Assembly (NCBI GenBank): GCA_014218235.1
Contig: CM024755.1
Span: 82,901,960-82,965,959, forward strand
Length of the DNA stretch: 64,000 nt
Reading direction: 5' to 3'
DNA from: Colocasia esculenta
Lineage: Eukaryota > Streptophyta > Magnoliopsida > Alismatales > Araceae
Position 1 is the first letter of the stretch. The number at the start of each line of letters is the position of its first letter. Made by a program: the position numbers and the translations under genes. This document shows, in pieces, positions 35,201 to 46,592 of this stretch. Under the pieces are notes generated by a model that was not told the DNA's origin, did no database searches, and worked only from the letters and a program-made list of their open reading frames with translations.

Positions 35201-36397
35201 AAAATGAGAGACAAATAATTCTGCAATATCAGATTTATTCACCACATTTACCCCATCATCATTGTGTATCTGGTTAATCATCGAATTCCTTCTACAAGAA
35301 ATTGCATAAGCATGATAGAACTTGGTATTACCATCACCCTCCTTCAGTCATTGCAACCTGGATTTTTGCCTCCAGAAAATTTCTTGCTGGTGGTGTGTGC
35401 GGACCAAAACCTGGCGCGCAGCAGAAAGCAGATCGCCATTCACTTGAGAAGCGTCATCATCAAACCTGGTATGGGCAATGTTAAATTCATCTTCCGCAAT
35501 CAAAACATTATCCGTAATGTCTTTGAAAACATATTTGTTCCAGTCCCGAAAAAATGTTTTCATAAACTTTAGCTTCATCATGAGGTTGATCAAGGGGTAA
35601 GAAGACTGTCGAGCAGCCAGCCAACTCTGATTAGCATCTTCCAGGAATCTTTCATGACTTGTCCACATTTGTTGAAAACAAAATCTGGAAGGCTGACATT
35701 GAGAAGTTTGGATAATAGATACAATCAGCGGACAATGGTCACTGCAAGCACGAGATAGGTGTTGAACCTGAATACCCGGGTAATCAATAAGCCATTCACC
35801 ATTTAAAAGCACTCTATCAAGCCTTGCCCAGATGTTATTCAACGCTTGCCCATTATGCCAGGTAAAACGACTTCCAGAAAAACCTGCATCCTCAAGGCCA
35901 GCAGCAGCTACACAAGCTTGGAAGTCAAACATGGATCGTTGGAATGCGTTCCTGCCACTCCTCTTTTCCTCAACATCAAGAATACTATTGAAATCACCTC
36001 CAATAAGCCACGGAGAAGTGCAAGAGGCAGAGAAATCAACAATGTGATCCCAGAGAATTCTTCTCTCATTTAACAAGCAGCTAGCATGCACAATGGTAAT
36101 AAAGGCATCTCTATGCATAGATGAACAGATGCGCACAGTGATGAATTGATCCGAAGAAGAGATCAGCTGGGGCGAAATATCAGATTTCCAAAAAATCCAG
36201 ATGCGCCCTTTATCAGTAGAATTAACAAGAGAGAAATCCATACCCAGCTTCAATCTATAATTTTCAAGTTTATCATGATGTAACTTAGGCTCAATAATAG
36301 CTAAAAACTTAATACCATGCTGACGAATAAGAAGTTTTAGACGATGGATAGAGGAACCGTTACCAATACCTCTAATGTTCCATATCATAGCCTTCAT
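32244..36397 (-). pseudogene. LINE-2 ORF2: endonuclease / reverse transcriptase / RNase H
   Basis: It starts MKAMIWNIRG at 36397. Endonuclease (IGGDFN, CSDHCPL) is open to 35348, where a TGA replaces the expected Trp before LKEGD. Reverse transcriptase follows (35281 on), a frameshift falls near 35045 after MSPDS, and the new frame runs to 32244 with two more stops around 34605 and 34550. FADD lies near 34340, RNase H (LNVDGAF, GGGVLRN, ALRDGI) at 32740-32400. Total length, about 1385 codons, is typical for the family. Four lesions make it a pseudogene. Confidence 0.9.
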
Positions 36398-36403
36398 GGA
36401 ATA

Positions 36404-37942
36404 CTAATTAGAGGTATTGTTGACCAAGGCACACCTGCGTAAAGATGATCTAGTCTTGACTCCATCAGCCACCCTGTCAGCTAGGCCTTCCGTACCAACA
36501 AAATTAGCATGAATAGTAGTAAAGGCAGGAGCATCCATAGGAGAAGGGGAGTCAGAACGAGGAAGGGACATGACCCGGTGCGATGGCTTACATATCTCTT
36601 GATTAGTAGACCTTTCCAGACTGTTGATTTCAGCATTTTCATTTTCCATAGAATTGTATCCATCATTCCCCATGACAGCGGGACAGCTCTCCACAGGCAA
36701 GACCACAGGATCTACTGTAGAAGGATCATTAACATTAGCATCATGAATACCCCGATCAATGTCTGATGTACCATCAATATCACAACCTTCAAGTTGAGTG
36801 TGATCATCTCCCTGGATAACATCTATACCCGTAGAAGGCGCAACAAGGTTCTCGATAGGGAGACAAGTATCGACCTGCTCAGTTCTCATCACAATATTGT
36901 TGGAAGGTAAAGGAAAGGAACGAGTATCCTCAGAATCCATAATAGGAGCCTTTCCACGACTCTGCAAATGTGTAGGCGTCGGGACAGGACGCCATGTTTG
37001 CCTTGCGCGCGAGGCATTACGAGTAGGTGGCTCATCACCAGGGAGGTTTTTCTTGCACTTTGAATCAATATGCCCTAAACTCTTGCAGGATTTGCAGAAA
37101 GCCGGAGGATTTGGAAAGAAAAGAGGTTGTCAGATACCATGTGAACCAAAGCCTATCCACACCCTCTCAGGTAAAGCTTTTGCGATGTCCAGTTGGATAC
37201 AGACGCGCGCAGCATGAGTGCGAGATAATGTAGCCGTGTCTCTATCAATCTGAAGAACCTGACCTATGCTACCTGCAATAGATCGCAACATGGGGTCATT
37301 GTAGAAGTTAGCCGGAAGACCAGGCATCTCCACCCACACCGGAACCACAGAAGAGTCTTCATCCGGTGAGAAGTCCATGGACAACTGGAAAAACCGGAAT
37401 AAATATCCCTTAACAAATAGCGTCTCCTTCAGAAGGACCTTGAGATAATCTTCTTTATCTTGAAATCGCAGAAGTAAGTGTCGACCATCCAGGGCGCTGA
37501 TGATAAACTCCTTAGCAAAACCAAATCGCTGGGCTAGGTGCAGTCTGATTTCCTGGAAAGAAGGCCTTCCCACAGGTGTACGAGCAATGATCGCATGCTT
37601 AAGGGGTTCACAGGATAATCATACCTCATCAGGAGAGAAGAAGACCGCTGGTTCTCCCGAGTCCGTGCAGGCTGGGCTGTGAATCTTGATGGGTAGAGAA
37701 GGAGGAATAATTGATGCCATTAGAATCTGAGCAAAGGTTTTTTGAGGAGGTAGCATGGCATCGATGTTGGAAACAGATGGGCCAGCATCAACATTAATGG
37801 AGCGCATGCAGTCGACGTGCCCTGGTGCGGATGTGTCTGCATGGCGAACCGACGAAGCAGGCGCACCAACCAGGGAGGGGGGAAGGCCTCCCCAGGCCGG
37901 CCGAGAAGGAGAGCAGGCCAGGGTCGCCCGTGGCGACCCCAT
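36404..37942 (-). pseudogene. LINE-2 ORF1: DUF4283-type domain with zinc knuckle
   Basis: The ATG at 37942 has a strong context (CCACCATGGGG). The frame has two in-frame TGA stops, near 37617 (in EV*LSCEPL, normally Trp) and near 37128. In order: a Pro/Ala-rich N-terminus, a DUF4283-like region (RPSFQEIR, VWVEMPGLP, 37573-37140), a CCHC knuckle (CKSCKSLGHIDSKC, about 37060-37105), then an acidic linker to the stop at 36404. ORF1 proteins coat LINE RNA. Confidence 0.82.
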
Positions 37943-38058
37943 GGTGGCGGCGGTCAACGCCGGAGGAACTCCGGCGATGCCAAACCCTAGCAGAGCCCAG
38001 GGTGGCACAAGACGTAATTATCCAAGCAAATGCATTATTAGGTGGAAGGGTATTAGAG

Positions 38059-39450
38059 GCTGGGTTCTATCTATCGATAGACGCAGGCTAATCTTTAAGG
38101 AATGGTTTAACATCAACTTAGGAGACTCTTCTAAGAGTTCCTACTACTCCATGAAGGATCAAACAATACTTGGTGGATCTTATATACATTCTTTAACACA
38201 TCCTACATGAGGAAAAAGATCGAACAATAGGAGAAAAATTCTACAACATGGGTGGCATGAAAAACTTACGAAAGGAAGGTTATTGTATATACAGCTCTTC
38301 TAAGATATTCTTCCTTGCATCTAGTAGGAAGTTCTCCACAAGTATACTTGGATAAGACTTGAGCATTAGCTAAAGCATGAACACAATGGAAAGAAAGGCA
38401 TATCTAATGATCTTTATAGAACACGAATCAAGGTGTGAATATGGTAGACACTTAGTCTCAAGGTTCTAACAAAAGAAGGAGATAAGAAGAAGAAAAATCC
38501 TACATGTTACAGGAAAGATGGAGGTCCTTCTCTTCTCCTCAACAAAAGGTACGGTTGTGGCAGCAGTAGTTGTAGTAGTGGCACTTGCAACAGTAAGAGC
38601 AGCAGGAGACACAATAGTAGCAGCTTCAGTAGGAGCAGCAGCTATAGCTATGGCAAGAGTAGCAGCAGCAGCTACAGCAGCAGGAGTAGCAGCTTTAGCA
38701 AAGCAATGGCAGTAGTAGGGTAGATGGAGGAACAAGTGGGTAAAATTTCATGAGAGTGTGCGTAGAAGGGTATAAGTAGAGGTCTAGGCTTCATGCATGT
38801 ATCGCACGTAGCCATACACATGCCGTCGTAAAAACCCATTTTTCTTACAGCCCAGCCACGTTAACCATGGAGTTTTAACCCACTTACACGTATTAAGTTA
38901 TGTGTAACCCACGTACACCAAGTGAGAAGGGTCTTACGTAGCCAAGGCTACGTAAGCAATGTTTAAAAAAAATAGTTTACATAAATAGGTAATAATTATG
39001 TTGGCCCTTTTGTTCTTATGTTTTTGTATCTAAATGATGTCCAATCAAGGTGAAATTTCAAACATAAGCTAATTGGAAGGTTTTACAAATTATGGTGATT
39101 TTAGTTTAATTTTTAGAATTAATTTTTCATCCATAAAAAATTACCCAGAAAAATCATTGTGTCGACTTAATCTTGATATTCATGCAACAACAATTCATAA
39201 TATTTACGTTTTTAGAATCAGCGCATTTTTCTAAAAATTATGGTATTTTTAGATTTCAATTCTGTTACCGAATTCCGATGATACCCTATCGGAGTGCGCA
39301 CCTCTGAAGACAACACTGGAACTATATTATAAATATAAAAATAATCCTAAAATAAAGATAATTATTTCTCATAAGAGTGATTATGTTTAACAATAAAAAA
39401 TCATCACATTTTTCTAAAATTTTTAATAAATATAACTTTGGGGTGTTACA
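38059..39450 (-). repeat. E3 right LTR (5' LTR), part 2
   Basis: It begins with the right copy of LINE-2's duplication and matches 24445-25835. It includes the trinucleotide array (38550-38715) and the conserved terminal GGGGTGTTACA. TGAAT (39451-39455) follows as E3's right target duplication. Confidence 0.92.
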
Positions 39451-39603
39451 TGAATTTTCTCTTTTGAGGTCAGGTGGTGCTTTGGGATGAACAAGAAAAA
39501 ACTCTTGTGAATCGAGGCCGACAAGCTATCCCGAGGAGTCCTTGTAGGCGCCAAAGACCTTAGCAAACCAGTCTCACGGGCACACTACGGGATCTACTAA
39601 CCA

Positions 39604-39790
39604 CTTTCTCTATAATGATAAAAAGAGTAGGAGCAAGAGTCTCCTTGGCACAGTCCTGTAGAGGACTTGAAAAAAACTAGCAAACTCACCATTAAATTGC
39701 ATAAAAAAACAATTGTTGTTGATGAGTGGCTCAATAAGATAAAGGAAAGAACTGATAAACCCAAATCATTGGGAAGTGTATATATAAATA
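39604..39790 (-). pseudogene. Short LINE reverse-transcriptase relic
   Basis: The plus sequence GATAAAAAGAGTAGGAGCAAG and what follows aligns with 7618-7780 of LINE-1 and 34448-34600 of LINE-2, around the RQGDP region. Both ends are lost and no frame is open. The 150 bp to its left (39456-39603) match nothing I recognise. Confidence 0.6.
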
Positions 39791-39859
39791 GGAATATTTA
39801 AATGGTTTATATGCAAAAATAGAAAATGATAGAATGCTCTCTTTGCAATGGTTGTTCAG

Positions 39860-41222
39860 TGAAGGCCCGATCATATGGCAAATCAAGAGGGGGTGAATTG
39901 AGTTTGCCTAAAAAATTAGTTTGAGCAACACTTAAATTGAATCCATGCCACAAGACAGTCCCAAGATGAGTAAAGATGCACAATGCAACAACTTACCACA
40001 AATTCAAGATGCAAATTAAGAGACCAAGATAGCAAGACTAAGCCAAATATATTGATATGTCAAAAAGAGTTCTAACAATATCTGATATGAGCAGAACACG
40101 AGAAGGGGATGGAAAAAATGGATGAGCAAACCACCGCACAAAGAGTTTTTAGGTGATTCAACCTCACCTGAGTGAGATCTATGTCCACCCATTCACAACT
40201 CTTAAAGGCTTCACTATCTTGGCCAAGGATCTACAACACACACACATTCACAAACACGGAGTACCCCTATACTCCAAGGATGTGAAGTGCACTCAAGTAC
40301 ATACACACACTCTACGACCTCTCACACACTTTAAATCTTATGTTAAGAGTATGAATCTACACAATAAGCTCAAGAGGTAGAGTATGCACAAATAAAAGAC
40401 ATTGAGATAGATGAAATCCTCTTTGTTAGGTTGTCCATGTTGATGTAGAGTGTTCCCATTGCTTCCATCTTGATACCTTCACAACATCTTCACGTTCCAG
40501 ACCTCCCCCATATTGGATGACCCATTAATCCTTCAGAAATTCCATGGATCTTCTAGGTTAGCTTCAAATTTTCAAGGATCCTCACATCCCAACTCAGCCC
40601 CAACTCTTTAGGCCTTCAAATATGCAAGATTAGAATTGAAAAAGCATAAAAACCAATAAGATTCTCCATGGACGGGGTGGCTTAGATGATGGTGGAAGGG
40701 AGAGAGGTATAGCATATGAAAAGGATGTGAACATTCCACTACTCTCACCCAAAATGGTGAAAGTGTAAAGGTATATATATAGGAGAACATTAGGGTAAGA
40801 AAACCTCACATGAAGAGGCCACACATGACAACAAAAAGAAGAAAACGGCCAGAAGTGGTCGACATGGAACATGGGGCTGTCGACCCCAAGCAGGGGCTCT
40901 AGAAAAGACTCTTCTGGGAAAAGCGGTCCACCTCTTCTCCATGGGGCAGTCCAGCACCTGACAGTTTGTGCAAGAATCCATTTCTGGGAAAAACAGTGGA
41001 GTGTCATGTTCTTCTTTGCATTTTCTTTGCACCTACTCCAAAAACTTTGCACAAACTTTATAGATCTTAAATATGGATTAGTGATCATCATATCAAAATT
41101 TGATGACAAATGGAGATGTGCATATAATGTTAAGTTTAGTTTATTTACATCTTTTGAAGGAAAACACATGGTCACTAACAACCGTTTTGTCATCACCCAA
41201 ATCCACGCACCGAAGCTAACAT
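39860..41222 (-). repeat. Decayed LTR related to E1/E2 (solo or fragment)
   Basis: It begins TGAAGGCCCGATC and continues AGAGGGGGTGAATTGAG, like the E1 LTR start. It keeps the TTTTTAGGTGATTCAACCTCAC block (40147-40170) and a CA-rich part with hairpin GGAGTA-CCCCTA-TACTCC (40258-40275). The minus-strand TATA is near 40770-40782. The right end is set at a CTAACA and is a guess; no target duplication or internal region is seen. Confidence 0.5.
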
Positions 41223-41604
41223 TTGGGGTGGTGAATCAGATTGGACCAGATCCACCAAATATCAGTACCAACCGAAGTGTATTGATCTAGTCTGGTTTAA
41301 TTTATATTTAAATTTTAATAATATCAAATTAAAAATTAGTTAAAAAACTTGTCTGATTATGTCTAAAACCGCTAGATCCCAACACCAATATGGTTTGAGT
41401 GTACCAAACTTGTTTGATCCAGTAAACTCAACCATGCTTGCCACAATTCGCATGATTGTACACACTATTCACAGTCCCTTGATTTTACTTGAAACTATGC
41501 AACTCATTTTGTGAGTAGCATTTGTGAGTTTTGAGGGGTATATATTATTGTAACGTTCGAACGTTATAGCATGATAGTGGCCAACAAATTGGGAATGGAT
41601 GAGG
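41223..41604. other. Unassigned AT-rich sequence
   Basis: It contains TTGGACCAGATCC-like and TTTGATCCAG-like stretches reminiscent of the MITE at 45405, but no ends or target duplication. I see no gene. Confidence 0.3.
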
Positions 41605-41609
41605 GATTT

Positions 41610-44544
41610 TGTCACGCCCCGACACGAAAAATCGGAATGTGAGGCAATTACAAGTAAGCGAGTATAGAGCGTAGAATAGACATCAAACCACTATATAAGT
41701 AAATAATGTGGAATCAAACACCTTTCATTGATAATTCAACTAATGTCTATTACATCCACTAATGCAGGTCCATAACATAGGGCCCAATTGACTCTATTAC
41801 ATAGAATGAAAGTAAACAACTAACTAAGACATCTAGGATAACATAATGGCGTTATAGTACTCTTGGTTCACTCTTACTCTTCCCCATCCTCTTAAGTGTA
41901 CTCGGTCTCCTCAGTCTCACCTGAGAACACAATGAACAAATAACGTAGGGTGGGCGACAATGCCCAGTAGGATTTATATCTCCTTGTGCGGGCAAATTTA
42001 CATGATTAATGTATTAAAATCAGAGTCACTAAATGATACAGAGAGAGAGTCAAGTAAAGTAAGAGATAGCACAATAGCATGGATCAAGATAACATAAGTT
42101 TTCAATATAGCACAGAGATAAGGATGGCCATAGCACAAATAGCACAATATTTCATAATAGCACAACGAGTCGAGTATAGTATAGCACTTTGATTGTCATA
42201 TATATAGTCAAGATAGATAGCACTTGAGTGTAATGCCAAACACTCTGGTCAATTAACTCTCGCGGGCACTAGCACTTTTGGGCGCACCTCCCAGGACCAG
42301 ATCGGGCCCTTTATATTGCCAAGCATTAGTCATATTGTTTATCTTTAGACAATTAGTTAAATGGCCAAAGAGAGTACCAAGAAATAGATGAGAGTACTAG
42401 ATGAATAGACGAGAAAGTAGAGAGAGTGTGACTAGATGAGCGAGTAGAATATAGATGAGAACTATGGGTCATTGCACATAAAGTGGTGGTTTAAATAGGC
42501 GATAGTAACAGTTGCGCAACACGTCTTAATGGTGTTGGCAGTTAGGTAGAATTCACTAACCTTCCACTAGCCATGTTATGCACAGGTCCAGAGGTCCGGC
42601 GTGAACTCAAGGTAAGAGAGAACTTCTAAAGCCGTTTGGATCATGTTGATCCTTTAGGGTGTTATAGGTGTTAGGGTACAACTAGCTCGGTCTCCATGAG
42701 GGAATCCACAGAGTACGAAGTCTTACGTAGGTTTTAACAAAAGGTCCCTTGTCTACCAGAATGGAATGTCCAACATAGAGGTTCCAACTTGTCAAGAGAG
42801 TAGTGTGTAAAGAAAACGAGTTGCTGGACATTCTAGAGGAATTCTAGAACAGTGGAGTGGTGATAACGGTATTCCAAAACAACGTAGAAAAATGAGGACA
42901 ATGTCATTATTATCACGGGTTAATGATATGCAATTATTGAAGTAAATTACCAGATATTTTATTCATGTATTTTTTGCATCGTCTCATAGCAAAGATAAAT
43001 GTTTGGTGTGTGCATGTGAGTGAAATCAAGAGAAACATATGATAGTCATGCACGATGTCTTTTAATTAAATAAACATGTGAAATATAGCGAAATTCGTTT
43101 ACATGGTTGTTACTGTCCGACACACAGTGTTACAGGGTATAAACATGATTACCAACCCTAAATAATCATATTAAATAGAGCAATAAAGTTGCTGGAATAA
43201 CACAGTCAATTCGCGACGGGTCTAATGGTCACATTTAACAAGATCGATTATTGTTAGAAATGCGACGACGTTGACTGTCGCATCTCGGGTTAACTAGCAA
43301 CGGGTGAATCGATTGGTGACACAGAAATGCGACGTGCAGGTCCGACGCGTTCATGGGAATCGGTACCAAGTCGTGACAGTAAGGACCGACGCATTCATGC
43401 AAAACCCTATTTTTTGAAATAACACGAGTTCCTAAAAGCGGGAAACAAGACTAAAACACGACGACACTGATGGTCGCAGTTCAGACATTATCTAACAGCA
43501 AGAGGGCACACAGTTTGATGCAATGGTACTTGTCAAACCCTAATTAAAAGGTGACGACATGGGTGGTCGCCTATAAGGTAATCGCGACGGTCTTGATCTT
43601 CGCGATACCAGTCGAAGGAATGCGACGTATGTGTCAGTTTCGATTCAATGTTCAACCTGAGAATGATAAAACATGCAGTGATCTTCATGCAAGGCTTATA
43701 ACTCGAAATCTAGGGCTCTTGGGACAAGGTGGTGAACATGAAACTTGTAGGGGACGATGAATAGAAAAGAACTGTGCCTTTGGACCGAACCAATTTGGTC
43801 TCGGTAGGCATGCATAGCAATATGAACATGAATAGCCCTACACTTGCATGGTGATGGGAAAACGCTTATAACTCGAAGCATACATAATGAAAATTAGGCA
43901 AATCACTTGCAAACGAAACTAGACATGATGTCCTACAAGATGGTATGAGTTTTGTTTCTCTTTAGCTTGAGAATACCTACCTTTGAGTAGATCTAACACA
44001 GGTTAGCACACAGGTTGCAGCAGAGCATGGTTAAGGAAGAAGCTCGGTTCTTCTGCCATTCTCCTCTGCTCCTGGTGCCCTAGCTTAGCTACTCACACAA
44101 CACAATGGTGAACCTTCCCCTTTAGTCCTATGATGATTATTTATATGTTTAGGGTTAGTTTGAAGTCCTAATGAGACTAGGAAGGGTGTGGTGCGGTTCT
44201 GGCTGGTTTCCTTCCATGTTTTGGAGATTTCTTCTCCTAATTGGAGTAGAATACCATTAGAAAGTTCTTGCTATGGTTGGTCACGAATTTGATTGCCATG
44301 CATGGCTAATTGCCATTGTTTAAAACCCTAATTTACCCTTTCCTATTTTCTGTACAATTATGGCTACGAATTTCTTAGGGTATTTTCTCTTATCCCATAA
44401 TTCAACTTCTATCTTGGCCCAATAACCTTTTGGTGAGCTATTATAACAAGCTTATTAATTCTTGTTGTTTATTAGGTTTTAATTAATTTATTTTCTTTCA
44501 ATATTTCTATTTACTTATTTATTTAAAAATATTGGGCTACTACA
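41610..44544 (-). repeat. Solo LTR of a gypsy element
   Basis: The sequence starts TGTCACGCCCC and ends GGGCTACTACA, so on the minus strand it reads TGTAGTAGCCC...GGGGCGTGACA. A perfect 5-bp duplication, GATTT, flanks it (41605-41609, 44545-44549). No internal region is present, so it arose by recombination between the two LTRs. It shares blocks with the E4 LTR, such as TAGGGCTCTTGGGACAA (43710) against TAGGGCTTTTGGGACAA (59848). A CpG-rich part with GCGACG repeats spans 43205-43640. Confidence 0.9.
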
Positions 44545-44549
44545 GATTT

Positions 44550-44995
44550 ACTCACCAAGATCCAGAAATAGATAAAACATCAATGATTTCAGATTTGGGA
44601 CGGAGGGGATGACTGGAAAAGTCCTATAAATAGATAGATATTCACATTAAAAGAATGACACACAACAACATTATGGAAAGCTCATTGTTAGGAAAACTTA
44701 TATATATATATATATATAGTATATTCATGATCACACCACTAACATACTCATATTATTGAATACCCATACATTCTATATATTTCATCATATATATTTTTAC
44801 TGTTTAATTCTATCCTTTTGACATAATTATGTAATTGAGTTAACAGGACAAAAGAACTAGACTAATTTGTTATGTGTAATTCTTTAATAAAATATCTCTC
44901 TCTCACTTGCCACTCTCTTTCACTCACACTCTCTCTCTCTTAAATAAGAGACCTCTTCCGACACCCCCACGTCCCCCACCAACCCCCTGTCATCC
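44550..44995. other. AT-rich flank with TA microsatellite
   Basis: It includes (TA)n at 44699-44717 and CTCTCT repeats at 44890-44940. I see no gene. Confidence 0.5.
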
Positions 44996-45404
44996 CACAC
45001 CATAGACGGATCCCACACATATTCAGTGGGGTCATGTGACCCCACTAAAAAGAAAAGTTTCTAAAATGGCCATTTATGTTGGAGATTTGAGGAGTTTTAT
45101 AAAAAACGTGACCGTACTAAATGATCAACGGTGATCCGATCTCGCCCCAACCAAAGACTCTAAATTTTCTATTTTTTAGCCCTAACCTCACCCGACTCGG
45201 CACTACTCAGCTGCTCCTGCTCAAATCTCGCCACGAGGCCCACTACTTGCCCTCTGCCCCCCTCGTCGTCGCCGCATCACACTCAGCCTGCCCTCACCAT
45301 CACAGTCCTTACGACCATCCAATCTTGCGGAGTCGCACACTATTGCCGACCTCGCACATGTGCGGTCGTAGCGGACAGACCCGGCTTGCCACTCGCCTCA
45401 CGAG

Positions 45405-45748
45405 TAGGAGTAAACACGATCCAGTTTAGTCATGTTCACCCCCTTTTTTTGTTTTTTGAAGACAAACTGACCCGAATTTTTTTATGAACCAGTTTGGTTT
45501 GGTTCAAACTGAAATTTAACAAAAAAACATTTTTAAGAGGTTGTGAGGTTCGCGGAAAAGCAATGCACTAACCACTATGCTATGTGTTTTTAGTGAAATT
45601 ATATATTATTTATATATTATATATATTTATTCCATTCATCTTGGTTCCACAATGTGGCATCGAACCGAACCAAAGGGATGTCCAACCTGAACCGAACCAG
45701 TCGGTTTGATTCGATTTACCAGGTTGGACCAAAATTTGAACACCCCTA
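45405..45748. mobile_element. hAT-like MITE inside the hAT element
   Basis: 344 bp. Left end TAGGAGTAAAC and right end, read inverted, TAGGGGTGTTC. The flanking 8 bases are CTCACGAG (45397-45404) and CTCATGAA (45749-45756), 6 of 8 matching. It is non-coding, with TATATATT and GAACCGAACCA repeats. Confidence 0.5.
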
Positions 45749-46592
45749 CTCATGAACCTCGCCAAGTCAACAAGTCACCAGCCAGGCTTTCGCTCACAGC
45801 GACGCCCTATTGGACTTTGGACTTACCACCAGTCCTCCTCGAGAGGTAAGACATATGTGCTACTTCTTTTTTTTTTTTTTTCTCTGAACAGGACAGGTGT
45901 GCTACTTGGCGCTATCCTGTGTTGGGTTTGTGCTTTCTTTTTTGTTTATATTATTTTTTAGTTCCATATGGTTTCTCCATTAAAGATGAAAATTTTGCAC
46001 CTTGTTCTACATATCCAGGAACCAAGGTCCTATTGCAATAGTGTGCCAATAACTGTTGTAGGGAGAGGTGGAGCACGCGTCCTTCTTTTTATTATAGGTG
46101 GATGGTGGATCTGCTTTGTATAGGGAGGAGGGTGATTATTGATTTCCTCCCAGAACGGCAGATCATTGCCGGATCGAGGTAAGGATTAAGGAAGATAAAT
46201 AGTGAACATTGACATAAACCTCCTCCTGTCCTATTTAACAGTGAACAACCTCGTGCATTTTCAAAAAAATTTAGATAATTAACCTCCATCTCCTTTGACG
46301 TCTTGAACATTGTCTCTGACTCGTAGCGTTGTTAGTGATCGATCCGACGTGTTCATCCAATTCTCTTGAATAGACATAAGTAAGTATGTAATCCAGCGAG
46401 CTTGGGTGGTGGCTCCCAATGAACCTGGGTGATGACTCACTTATATGATGTGCATTTATGATTTTTTTTGTAACTTGCTATATATGAATATGATCTAGTG
46501 GGTTCCTAATAATTGATGTGAAATTGTGAATGGTTTTCTATAGCTTGTTAGTTAGTAAGCTTTAAGATATTGAAAAAACCTTTTTTTTCCAG

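Larger units (their letters stand above)
32111..38058 (-). mobile_element. LINE-2: nearly full-length L1-type LINE in the E3 right LTR
   Basis: A 13-bp duplication, GCTGGGTTCTATC, flanks it (32098-32110 and 38059-38071). T13 at 32111-32123 is the poly(A) tail. It has about 116 bp of 5' leader, ORF1 (37942-36404), a 6-base gap and ORF2 (36397-32244). The left E3 LTR at 24445-24457 shows the unoccupied site. It is related to LINE-1 but clearly a different copy and subfamily. Confidence 0.94.
14335..39450 (-). mobile_element. E3: Ty3/gypsy chromovirus (Tekay-like) split by two insertions
   Basis: The LTRs are 14335-25835 (interrupted by E2) and 30966-39450 (interrupted by LINE-2), each about 2.53 kb without its insert. 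They start TGTAACACCCC and end GGACGTGACA on the minus strand. Target duplication is TGGAT (14330-14334) and TGAAT (39451-39455), one mismatch. The 5.1-kb internal region encodes Gag, protease, reverse transcriptase, RNase H, integrase and a chromodomain in that order. This order and the chromodomain define a chromovirus; the Tekay assignment rests on overall similarity and is less certain. Point losses at catalytic residues and many stops make it dead. Confidence 0.92.

Noticed and set aside
41223..41604. Possible second hAT-like MITE
   Set aside because: Some resemblance to the MITE at 45405, but no terminal repeats or target duplication could be placed.
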